Below are positions 27,695 through 35,883 of a stretch of DNA of 64,000 nt, piece after piece (position 1 is the first letter of the stretch; each line of letters starts with the position of its first letter). A program made the position numbers and the translations under genes. The notes below the pieces were generated by a model. That model ran no database searches and was not told where the DNA came from. It worked only from the letters and a program-made list of their open reading frames with translations. This DNA is from Paenibacillus polymyxa (lineage in GTDB: Bacteria; Bacillota; Bacilli; Paenibacillales; Paenibacillaceae): NCBI RefSeq assembly GCF_001719045.1, contig NZ_CP015423.1:2502001-2566000 (forward strand), in the 5' to 3' direction.

Positions 27695-29574
27695 CCTGAT
27701 ACTCTCCCTCCGGTTTGGACCAAAGCTTCTTCTTCATTGAATGAACTAGCTTGAATGTTGTACATCTCTGCATATAATCCATCTAGTAGCATCAGCTCCC
27801 TATGGGTTCCCTGCTCAACAATTGTCCCATTATCCATGACCACGATTTTATGCGCCAAACGTGCCGAAGAAGTTCGATGTGTTATAAAAATTCCGATGCT
27901 ACCCTTCATTAACTCTAGAAATAACTCCAGCAAATCCCTTTCTGCTACTGGATCCAAGAAGGAACTCGGCTCATCCAAAATATATACATCTGCCTGGCGC
28001 AAGAAAGCCCGAGCAATTGCGATTCTCTGCCATTGTCCTCCCGAAAGCTGGAAGCCACCCTCGAACCATTTTCCGAGTTGCGTGTCTAATCCTTCCGGAA
28101 GATCGGTTATAATTTGGTCTATAGCCGCATATTGAGCCGCACGGATGAGCTCCTTGTCCTCCTCCAAACGCTCTAGCGATCCAAACCCGATATTATGACG
28201 TGCTGACATTTCATAATGCATAAAGTCCTGGAACACGACTCCTATTTTATCCTGAACTTGCTGCAGATCATAACCCTGAACCGGAAGGCCATTAATCTTA
28301 AACACACCTTCATAATTAGAGTAAAGCTGCATCAGTACTTTCATAAGCGTTGATTTACCTGAACCGTTCTTTCCTACAATGGCTATGGTTTGTCCTTTAC
28401 TCATGGTTAAATGAATATCACGTATAGAGGGAACCGTTTTACCCGAGTAAGTAAAAGAAACACCTTCTATAGATATTTGCTCAATACACAAATTTCCGTT
28501 TCTATCTCGAGCAGTCGGTAGCGCTTGTTCCTTTTGCTGCCGGACCGGGTCTGATGTGGGGAGCTGTAAAAATAAAAATAGCTGCTCCATATACAAATTA
28601 TTTTGAGAAAATTGTACAATTCCCTGAATCAATGCCTGCATCTGGCTTTGCGTCAGCATAATTGCTTGAATATAGCCATATAAGCTACCTATTAAAATTT
28701 TCTTCTCAAAGGTCTCCCTAATAGCCACCCATACTACTCCCAACAACACAGCAAGCTCCAACAGACTGTACATAAAAGTAATTGTGACCCGTTTACCTAG
28801 AATTCGTCGGTCCTCTACAAAAAATCTCTGCAGCAAATCCCCATATCTCTTGAGCAAATAAGAACTCATATTAAAAATTTTGACCTCCTTGACTGCACGA
28901 TCATTGGTCAACAGGTAGGTCATATACCAAGATTCTCGATATAACGGAGTTCGATTCATGTAGATTTCAAATTGTTCTTTGTTTAGCTTAAAAATAGAGT
29001 ATACAGACACCAGAGAGATCACAAATAGAATGATGACCACCCACCATTTCCACAGAAAAATCAAGGTTGCGGAAGACACCATGGTGACCAAGCTGGATAA
29101 AATGCCCGCCATTTGCGTATACAGTTGATACGGCCGATAAGAGGCCTCTTGGGAGGCGCGCTTTAATTGATCGTTAATTTCCGAATTTTCATAATCGGCT
29201 AATCCTAGAGAGCTCGATTTTTCCCCGATCATCATATTCAAGGACTTGGACAGCACCGCTTCCAGTGTGCCTTCAACAAACGTTTGGCTCATGGTAACTA
29301 CACTTTTCAGTACGTGAATCGCTATGAACAGACCAAACTGTAACATAATCAGGGAGATGCCTTGAGTGCCAGAGGAAACAATGCTGTTAAGCAGGTTTTG
29401 CATAATTATCAGTGTCAAAACAGGCATCAAGCCCTGAACAATATGCAAAAAAATGCTGGATACCATATACGTCTTATTCATACCAAATACCAACGAAAAC
29501 AGCTTTAATCCCTGTCGTACAGACCTCCAGATAGTAGAAGACTCAAGATTGGTATTCGCTTGAATATCGGTCAT
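27691..29574 (-). CDS. lanT: Lanthipeptide ABC exporter LanT
   Basis: 627-aa half-transporter with six membrane segments in residues ~30-320 and an ATPase domain. Walker A GKNGSGKSTL is near residue 410, the signature LSGGQWQRIAIARA near 520, and Walker B YILDEPSS follows. There is no N-terminal C39 peptidase domain, as in NisT/SpaT, so the leader is not cut during export. It is coupled by ATGA overlaps to lanB before it and lanC after it. It exports the modified precursor across the membrane. Confidence 0.93.
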   Translation of the reverse strand: MTDIQANTNLESSTIWRSVRQGLKLFSLVFGMNKTYMVSSIFLHIVQGLMPVLTLIIMQNLLNSIVSSGTQGISLIMLQFGLFIAIHVLKSVVTMSQTFVEGTLEAVLSKSLNMMIGEKSSSLGLADYENSEINDQLKRASQEASYRPYQLYTQMAGILSSLVTMVSSATLIFLWKWWVVIILFVISLVSVYSIFKLNKEQFEIYMNRTPLYRESWYMTYLLTNDRAVKEVKIFNMSSYLLKRYGDLLQRFFVEDRRILGKRVTITFMYSLLELAVLLGVVWVAIRETFEKKILIGSLYGYIQAIMLTQSQMQALIQGIVQFSQNNLYMEQLFLFLQLPTSDPVRQQKEQALPTARDRNGNLCIEQISIEGVSFTYSGKTVPSIRDIHLTMSKGQTIAIVGKNGSGKSTLMKVLMQLYSNYEGVFKINGLPVQGYDLQQVQDKIGVVFQDFMHYEMSARHNIGFGSLERLEEDKELIRAAQYAAIDQIITDLPEGLDTQLGKWFEGGFQLSGGQWQRIAIARAFLRQADVYILDEPSSFLDPVAERDLLELFLELMKGSIGIFITHRTSSARLAHKIVVMDNGTIVEQGTHRELMLLDGLYAEMYNIQASSFNEEEALVQTGGRVSG

Positions 29575-32500
29575 TGTCGATTCCCCCGATATTGAACTAA
29601 ACTGTTCAAAGCATGTCTGGCCATAATCATGATCTTCCGTTCTCGATCCCTGTCTATCCCGAGCAGTCGGTTCAAATGCATATGAATCACACTTAATACA
29701 ATATCTTCTCTCGTGTTAGTGGATAACCCTTCCACTTCATGCTCATAGAGTACATGGATATACTGCTCTACTGCTCCTTTTCTTATGTTGAAAATACTCT
29801 CTATAGCCTGGAGGTTGGATTGTATGGAGTCTGAAGTTTCCAGATCAGATGCCATCCATTGTAAAAAAAACTTCCTTTCTTTGCGAAAATCCTCCAAATA
29901 CTCTTTGACATCGAAATATCGATTTAGTAATTTAAACGCAGCCTTCTCATGGTAACCAAACTGATAAAGGAGATTGATAACACTTAAAGTGGCTATAATA
30001 TCCGCTTCTAAGGAAACTTGGTTAAATCGAATGAGGTGTACAAGCTTAGCTGTTACCTCACTGTCGCAAGAAAACATTCTTTCCGCCCAGATCATGAGTT
30101 TACTCCCACCGTATCGCTCTATTTCGGGCTCATACGTGTCGATGACCACTCTGGCTATCATCCCTTCATGCAGGAGCCTCTCTGTCCATTTATGAAACGT
30201 AGAGAGAAACTCATCTACTGTCCTATTCTTCGAAAGCTCAAATCGGACACGCAGGTGCTTGTCCGGATCGGCATATCGGATAAAATATGCCTGAAGGATG
30301 GTACCACAGTCCTGATGCTCCCGCACAAATTCTTCCCAATACCCACCTATAAACTCATTTTGCCGGCTGTTCATACCGTATAGCTTCGCGTAGAACCAAG
30401 ATTCTCCAGGCAGATAAGCATGGACTGTGTTTCTCAGTTGTTGCTCACTCTCTCTTGCAACCAATTCAAGAGAAGCTGCAGTCTCTTCCATAAAACGTTG
30501 CGTATCCACAGTCTGATTTCGAACGAGCGGACAAACAAACTCAGCCGTTAAATGTCCTTTTCCACAGGAGACAGGTGAATTGTCAAGACCACCAATGTGC
30601 TCTATCAAGGTAACCTTTCCTTTAGACTGGAGATCCCTGCATAATTGTTCGATATGCAGCGGATGATCCATATCCAGTAAAATACGATTATCTGATTCAA
30701 TCATATAAACATAACGTGGTATGTTCCATTTCTCCTGAAATGAACCTATCTCCTTGACGAAGTCCACCATGTTCTTCGACGGGCTACTTGCTGTCTTACT
30801 TGCAATTCTCCACGTTCCCGGATAGAGAATAATATGCTTGTACCTGAGGCGTGGAGTAAAAGGGGCCTGAGCCACAAAACCCCACTCCATAGGTGACCAA
30901 TGGCGATAGCCATTATCGCTAACCTCCACGAGAAAACGGTATATATTGGGAGTCAACTCCGCATTAAGCATGTGTCCTGGACTAGCAATGACCTCTCTAT
31001 TGCGGCTCTTTGATTTTAAATAAAAGTGATCGTTCCGCACACCAACGACTAGATCGGAAATATGAATTTGTCGATCTTCCGGCATTGTATGATTAGTCCC
31101 TATTGCGATCTCATAAGGTCGGGTTTGTTTCGTTAACACTACATTTGCCGATCTTCCCGAGCTCGGCAAGTAAGATATTCCAGCCAGCAGCTTTTCGGGT
31201 TGCAAACGCTGCTCTTCCAACTGGATACTAGAGAAGATATCGTTAAAAGACTCCCCGAACAGGTCCAAAAATCTACCAAACGTCTTTCCTGCTGCATCAG
31301 ACCCCTGATTAGGTGCTAGGAGCAGTGTATATTGGCCTTGATCCAAAGCCTGCTGGTCGGAAGCGATTAGCTGAAAAAATAATTCCATGGAAGGTGCTGC
31401 TAGCCATTTCTCCTCTTCCTGACCCTTTATCAATTCGTCTACCATGCCATCTGTCAATACAATTTCATACTTTCCTTCATGAATAGCAGATACAAACCAT
31501 TGAAACAAAAGCTTCTCCTGATGCGATCTCGACTTGGATGGAGACATGTTCTGTAACCGTACTCGACGGCTCGTGGGGTGTTTATAGCCTGCCGGAGTCC
31601 CTAGCCCTGTGTCCTCATCCAGCAAATCCAGCAAAGGCACTTCCCGATATGGTCCGTATTTCTCCAAAAATTCCACACAAAACTCATTCAAAGGTCTGTT
31701 CTCACGCGTTGAAAGTTTGGTCAATAATTCAGCAACACACTCAATATCCTTACGTATGGAGTGCGGAAGAATGATACCTTGATCTTCCAGAGAGAGGTCG
31801 ATTTGCAAGCTTGATTTCGCACTGAACATTTTGTTCATTTTTTGTCTTAAACTCTCTAGCAACTGTTCCCCTTGACCTATAGGAAGAAGATTATATTTAG
31901 CAGAAGTATCTGCGATGTTATCAAGATCCTCTTTTAACTCTTCAATACCTGTTACTGGGCTCAGAACAGATCGTATATGATTTAGCGGTTCAGTAGTCGT
32001 CGTAGGTGGAATAAGTTCGGAAATCAGAAATTCTTGCTCGAAAAGTTGCCACACATAACGTTCAATCACCTCAACATTAGCACCCTCAAATGTTTTGTTA
32101 AGATGATCGACTAAATCTAGATATGGTATGAAGGTTGAGCTTGCATCCATCACACAATCAAATACCTGAGTTATACGAACAGACACACTCTGATCTTCGC
32201 CATCAACCATACTGCCATGCCTTGTCGTATAAGGAATTTTAGCTCGGTTACCCTGACGATAAATTAATGTATTACTCCGAATCTGCAGCTGACGCACAAT
32301 CTCTCTACGGCTTTCGACCATCTCAACTGCTTTCATTAGCCATTCCATGTCGGGTCTTGCACGCTTTTTAAACGTGTTCGTTTCTTGTAAAAAAAGATGC
32401 GATTGTTCCCCGAATCGCCCATATGTGATACCAGATAGTAAACCAAACGGTGTTGGCCGTGTAATCATTCTAATGATATAACGCATAAATGCTTTGATTA

Positions 32501-32759
32501 CTTGTCCTTGTTTGCGCTGATTGTCTTGATTACTGATATGTACTAAAGATTCAAGCAAAGTGGGACTGGAAGCCGCTAGCGCTTCACGAATGAACGGATC
32601 GCGGGACAATTCCAATAGACGCTCTAATGCAATCTCCCTGGCATCTTCCCCCTCTTTAATACTGACCGGAAAGCATTTAGAAAACTCTTGGACGGGTAAT
32701 ACAGGAGTACGAAGCATGAAAAAATCTAACGTTTTGTACAGATTTTCTGTTGTCTTCAT
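29571..32759 (-). CDS. lanB: Class I lanthipeptide dehydratase LanB
   Basis: 1062 aa, a full-length LanB. The N-terminal two thirds (glutamylation domain) use glutamyl-tRNA to activate Ser/Thr of the precursor. The last ~300 residues (GESWFYAKLYGMNSRQNEFIGGYWEEFV... to the end) are the SpaB_C elimination domain. Family segments RMITRPTPFGLLSG near residue 95 and RFELSKN near 845 are visible. CGGAGG lies 6 nt before the ATG. It is 27 nt after lanG and coupled to lanT. Confidence 0.95.
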   Translation of the reverse strand: MKTTENLYKTLDFFMLRTPVLPVQEFSKCFPVSIKEGEDAREIALERLLELSRDPFIREALAASSPTLLESLVHISNQDNQRKQGQVIKAFMRYIIRMITRPTPFGLLSGITYGRFGEQSHLFLQETNTFKKRARPDMEWLMKAVEMVESRREIVRQLQIRSNTLIYRQGNRAKIPYTTRHGSMVDGEDQSVSVRITQVFDCVMDASSTFIPYLDLVDHLNKTFEGANVEVIERYVWQLFEQEFLISELIPPTTTTEPLNHIRSVLSPVTGIEELKEDLDNIADTSAKYNLLPIGQGEQLLESLRQKMNKMFSAKSSLQIDLSLEDQGIILPHSIRKDIECVAELLTKLSTRENRPLNEFCVEFLEKYGPYREVPLLDLLDEDTGLGTPAGYKHPTSRRVRLQNMSPSKSRSHQEKLLFQWFVSAIHEGKYEIVLTDGMVDELIKGQEEEKWLAAPSMELFFQLIASDQQALDQGQYTLLLAPNQGSDAAGKTFGRFLDLFGESFNDIFSSIQLEEQRLQPEKLLAGISYLPSSGRSANVVLTKQTRPYEIAIGTNHTMPEDRQIHISDLVVGVRNDHFYLKSKSRNREVIASPGHMLNAELTPNIYRFLVEVSDNGYRHWSPMEWGFVAQAPFTPRLRYKHIILYPGTWRIASKTASSPSKNMVDFVKEIGSFQEKWNIPRYVYMIESDNRILLDMDHPLHIEQLCRDLQSKGKVTLIEHIGGLDNSPVSCGKGHLTAEFVCPLVRNQTVDTQRFMEETAASLELVARESEQQLRNTVHAYLPGESWFYAKLYGMNSRQNEFIGGYWEEFVREHQDCGTILQAYFIRYADPDKHLRVRFELSKNRTVDEFLSTFHKWTERLLHEGMIARVVIDTYEPEIERYGGSKLMIWAERMFSCDSEVTAKLVHLIRFNQVSLEADIIATLSVINLLYQFGYHEKAAFKLLNRYFDVKEYLEDFRKERKFFLQWMASDLETSDSIQSNLQAIESIFNIRKGAVEQYIHVLYEHEVEGLSTNTREDIVLSVIHMHLNRLLGIDRDRERKIMIMARHALNSLVQYRGNRQ

Positions 32760-32786
32760 GAGGAACCTCCGTTCTAAAACAAACTT

Positions 32787-33554
32787 TTAAATTATTTTTT
32801 TTTGCCAACGTACAAAGCTGATAACTGAGCCGATCAATGTAATAGCGATTAAGCACATCCAAAAATTAAAGGAACCTTCCACCCTTAAAGCAAGCACAAT
32901 TTGTTGAAAGGGATCCATTAGCAAGACAAGCGGTCTAACCACCTGATAAAGAGCGGCGGATAAAACAAAAATAGCAATAAAAGCAAACAAGGGTCTTGAA
33001 ATAAACAAGCATACAGCACTACTCAACAACAACTTTGCCACACAGGCCAGTGTTAAAACTAAATAGAATGCAAGTGTATATGGGATTGCATCCGATGAGG
33101 GAGACGCTGTTCCTGAACCATATTTAAAAAAGGTGGAAGTATGAGGAAAAAGCAACCAGCCAGCTACTATACCTATCACTAGGGCCGTCCCTGTAAAGAC
33201 GACTGTTGTAACCGATAAAGCGAGTAGCTTGCCAAGCCAGAATTGAAAACGACGATACGGTCTCAATACATATAGCCGATATGCTCCGGTATGAAGATCG
33301 CCACTTAACTGATCGACATACAGAATAGGCAACATGGCTAAGATTAAAAATAGAGAAATCTCGCTCATCATAAGCCAAGGCAGATTCAAATTATTAACAA
33401 TTACCGTCCCTTCACCAAACCGAAATCGCATTGTACCATTCGTCTTGAGACTCCATATATTCACAAAAACAATAAGAAGCATTGCTATATATAATAAAAA
33501 AGTAGATTTACGATTCCAAATTCGCTCTAATTCACTCAACCAGATTCCAGACAT
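32787..33554 (-). CDS. lanG: Lantibiotic immunity ABC permease LanG
   Basis: About 255-aa ABC-2-type permease with six hydrophobic segments, small and AT-rich. It starts at the ATG at 33554 with AGGAGG 6 nt upstream; upstream in-frame codons lack a site. It lies 10 nt after lanE and before lanB. With LanE and LanF it would expel mature lantibiotic from the producer's membrane. LanE and LanG have the same N-terminal pattern (SELERIWNRKSTFLL and SEFERLWKRKWFWLL), suggesting they are paralogues. Confidence 0.86.
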   Translation of the reverse strand: MSGIWLSELERIWNRKSTFLLYIAMLLIVFVNIWSLKTNGTMRFRFGEGTVIVNNLNLPWLMMSEISLFLILAMLPILYVDQLSGDLHTGAYRLYVLRPYRRFQFWLGKLLALSVTTVVFTGTALVIGIVAGWLLFPHTSTFFKYGSGTASPSSDAIPYTLAFYLVLTLACVAKLLLSSAVCLFISRPLFAFIAIFVLSAALYQVVRPLVLLMDPFQQIVLALRVEGSFNFWMCLIAITLIGSVISFVRWQKKII

Positions 33555-33564
33555 ACAGATCCTC

Positions 33565-34365
33565 CTAATACAAATAATCATCAGCTGTAAAACGACGGTA
33601 AGCCCACCCTGTAAAAAAAATCAGGTGGAACAAGACGGCAATCACAATCGCACCATTAACGGACCAATTCCATATCAGCGATTGATCCAGCCCCTTGTAT
33701 TGTAAATATGGAATTAATAAAAAAGTAACCAGATTCTTTAAGAGTGGAATAGAAGAGAATACAGCAGCCAACTTCAAGTACAACGGATCAAATAACAAAA
33801 CACCCAGATTGTACGTCATACAAATACCAATTGCATACGTTACACTTTTACTGCACATAGCAATAAAAGAATAGAGGGAACTGATAGCTAATAAAGAGGC
33901 AAATGCCCACCCATAGTATTCAAACGCTTGGAGCCATATTTGCCCGAAAATACCCATACCGTTTATATTATGTGAGAACCTCCAGACAACAACGATTACT
34001 TGCGAGGATATAGCATATACGATCAGAAGAAGTAAAATAGAAGTGTTCACAACTAATAGCTTACTCCAGAAAATCTGACCACGGGTAAAACGACGCATAA
34101 ATAACAATCTCAGCTGTCCGCTCCTAAACTCCTCCGTAAATACAGCAGCCACCAAGGTAGCCACAGCAAAATTGCATATTAAATATAGATTTTCACGCAA
34201 GCCTGCAACAATGAAATTTCTGGATAAAACCTCCACAGGAACCCTTAACGTATGCAATATATATATCCCTGTCGAATAGACCAATACAGGGGTACATATA
34301 ATTAGTAACCAGAACCATTTTCTTTTCCACAATCTCTCAAACTCGCTATAAATGAGTGTCTTCAT
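33565..34365 (-). CDS. lanE: Lantibiotic immunity ABC permease LanE
   Basis: 266-aa ABC-2-type permease with about six membrane segments. It starts at the ATG at 34365, which overlaps the lanF stop in an ATGA, so the two are coupled; a longer reading to 34440 lies within lanF in another frame. It is a partner of LanG in the immunity transporter. Sequence similarity between the two permeases is visible in the first 20 residues. Confidence 0.87.
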   Translation of the reverse strand: MKTLIYSEFERLWKRKWFWLLIICTPVLVYSTGIYILHTLRVPVEVLSRNFIVAGLRENLYLICNFAVATLVAAVFTEEFRSGQLRLLFMRRFTRGQIFWSKLLVVNTSILLLLIVYAISSQVIVVVWRFSHNINGMGIFGQIWLQAFEYYGWAFASLLAISSLYSFIAMCSKSVTYAIGICMTYNLGVLLFDPLYLKLAAVFSSIPLLKNLVTFLLIPYLQYKGLDQSLIWNWSVNGAIVIAVLFHLIFFTGWAYRRFTADDYLY

Positions 34366-35090
34366 AGTCCCATCAGCCCCATAAAAGCATCCTCTAACCG
34401 TTGACCCTCCTTGACAAGTTGATCGGCGCCTCCCTTCCAAATAAGCGTCCCTTCTTTGATGACAATCAGTTCGTCACACATTTGCTGCAATTCATCTAAC
34501 AGATGGCTGGAGACAAAAAAGGCATAATTGTCTGAATCACGCAAACGAAGAATTATATCTCTTAGCTCACGCATCCCCATAGGATCGAGACCATTGGAAG
34601 GCTCATCAAGCAACAATAGCTCAGGGTTACCCAACATAGATTGGGCTATACCAAGCCGTTGTTTCATTCCCAGCGAATAGGTTTTGACCTTATCATCCCC
34701 ACGATTTTCCAGCCCCACCCGTTCCAACAATTCTTTAATATGGCTTTCTCGATCAGAGGATACAACTCCCGAGTGCAATCGGGACAAATTACGCAGCACC
34801 TGTCTGCCTGTCATATAATCAAAAAAGACCGGAGATTCAATGATAGCGCCCACTTTGGACAGCGCCTTTTCCCGATCCGTCTGTACATCATATGAAGCTA
34901 TCCTTACAGAACCACTAGTGGGCTGCATCAGCCCCGTCATGATTCGCATCATCGTCGTTTTCCCAGCTCCGTTCGGGCCAATGAATCCATAAATCTTCCC
35001 TTTTTCAAGCTCAAAGGAAATATTATTTAACAAGCTTCTTTTGCCCACATTTTTGTTTACCTGCTTTACTTCTAATAAGAAATCGGTCAT
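34362..35090 (-). CDS. lanF: Lantibiotic immunity ABC ATPase LanF
   Basis: 242-aa ATPase. Walker A GPNGAGKTT is near residue 38, signature YSLGMKQRLGIAQSML near 135, Walker B LLLLDEPSNGLDPMGMRELRD near 155, and the switch histidine is in FVSSHLLDEL. The LGM-type signature is usual for LanF/BcrA ATPases. The ATG at 35090 has GGAGG 7 nt upstream. It is the first gene after the precursor and its leaky terminator, coupled to lanE. Confidence 0.9.
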   Translation of the reverse strand: MTDFLLEVKQVNKNVGKRSLLNNISFELEKGKIYGFIGPNGAGKTTMMRIMTGLMQPTSGSVRIASYDVQTDREKALSKVGAIIESPVFFDYMTGRQVLRNLSRLHSGVVSSDRESHIKELLERVGLENRGDDKVKTYSLGMKQRLGIAQSMLGNPELLLLDEPSNGLDPMGMRELRDIILRLRDSDNYAFFVSSHLLDELQQMCDELIVIKEGTLIWKGGADQLVKEGQRLEDAFMGLMGL

Positions 35091-35164
35091 ACTTTTCCCT
35101 CCATTACCAAACACAATATCCAAATATCTTTAAATATTTTATAGTTAAAAAATAAATACTTATC

Positions 35165-35204
35165 AAACAAGAAGAAGGGACTTTAAGGTCCCTCCTTCTT
35201 GTTT
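35165..35204 (-). terminator. Hairpin between lanA and lanF
   Basis: CAAGAAGAAGGGAC and GTCCCTCCTTCTTG form a stem (about 35168-35181 and 35188-35201) with one bulge, followed on the minus strand by UUGUUUGAUA. It lies 53 nt past the lanA stop. It probably acts as a partial terminator and 3' stabiliser, so that precursor mRNA exceeds that of the biosynthetic genes. Confidence 0.75.
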
Positions 35205-35256
35205 TTCTTTTATGGAGTACAATAAAAATCATTATTTAAAAAAGCAACAATCGGGA

Positions 35257-35433
35257 TTAGCAGAGTGAACCAACGTTTGTAAAACATCTGTTGCCACAGG
35301 TTTCAACACAACTGGCAGCAGTTTTGCCGCTACCACATCCACTAGAACATGCCACAATGCTCAGAACCTGAGGCTCTACAGAACCTTGAGATTTGTTTAC
35401 TTGAACGTCCAGATCAAATAAGTTTTCAGCCAT
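35257..35433 (-). CDS. lanA: Class I lanthipeptide precursor LanA
   Basis: 58-aa precursor from the ATG at 35433, which has a run of G (AAAGGGGGG) 6 nt upstream; a longer 72-codon reading starts before this site. The leader (1-22) carries the LanB/LanC recognition box FDLD at 6-9 and ends in EPQ, like subtilin's TPQ. The predicted core is residues 23-58, with 6 Cys (core 7, 11, 20, 24, 28, 36) and 9 Ser/Thr. Ser3-Cys7 and Ser8-Cys11 match nisin/subtilin rings A and B, which bind lipid II pyrophosphate. The C-terminal half differs. It could correspond to the paenilan reported from P. polymyxa; I could not check. Confidence 0.93.
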   Translation of the reverse strand: MAENLFDLDVQVNKSQGSVEPQVLSIVACSSGCGSGKTAASCVETCGNRCFTNVGSLC

Positions 35434-35573
35434 TGCATTCCCCCCCTTTCGTTTAGATACACCATCAGCCTTCAACGAGATTCATGTCCCGTCGAAATAC
35501 TCCCCTTCTCCAGTAGGATAGAAGGATTTATATGAACAAAATCCCGACCAGATCGTCATCCATTCGAAATATT

Positions 35574-35585
35574 GTCATATATGAC
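35574..35585. promoter_or_regulatory. Palindrome upstream of lanA
   Basis: GTCATATATGAC is a perfect 12-bp inverted repeat about 140 nt before the lanA start, on the upstream side of the gene near the possible -10. It may bind a dimeric regulator encoded elsewhere, since no lanRK is present. Confidence 0.35.
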
Positions 35586-35791
35586 CATGTGGGAAATCTT
35601 ATGTATAATCTTTGTTGACAATACAAACTTCATCTAACAGTGATTAGTGTCGCCCTTACAAATGAAATAATATCACGTGTTGCAAAATGTAAATCTATTA
35701 CTTTATATGTAAAACTAAATGATAAGAAATCATTATAATGTATTAATTTTAATATATGGTTATTATATTCCCACTTCCATTCTCATTAACA

Positions 35792-35832
35792 AAATAAAAT
35801 AGCCCTTCAGTAAACGTTCTACCTCAGGGCTA
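35792..35832 (-). terminator. Terminator of the ABC-F gene
   Basis: TAGCCCT (35800-35806) and AGGGCTA (35826-35832) pair and on the minus strand run into AUUUUAUUUUGUU. It lies about 50 nt past the ABC-F stop. Confidence 0.75.
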
Positions 35833-35883
35833 CCCTCTATATAGAATAAGCTGTTTTCTATCCAGTAACTACTAACCTGTCAC

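Larger units (their letters stand above)
35434..35883. other. AT-rich lanA upstream region
   Basis: 450 nt of strongly AT-rich DNA before lanA. It must hold the lan promoter, but I cannot choose between several weak -35/-10 pairs (TTGTCA at 35621-35616 with TAAGAT at 35601-35596 is too closely spaced at 14 nt). It contains a perfect 12-bp palindrome and, at its far end, the terminator of the ABC-F gene. No coding ORF with a ribosome site was seen. Confidence 0.45.

Noticed and set aside
29571..32759. Class II LanM or a lanthipeptide decarboxylase in the cluster
   Set aside because: LanB and LanC are separate full-length proteins, and no flavoprotein decarboxylase (LanD) gene is present, so this is class I without C-terminal AviCys formation, despite the terminal Cys.
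35434..35475. Longer reading of the lanthipeptide precursor (72 codons)
   Set aside because: The extra 14 codons cover the G-rich ribosome site directly before the internal ATG at 35433, and the FDLD leader box is at the usual distance only from that ATG.
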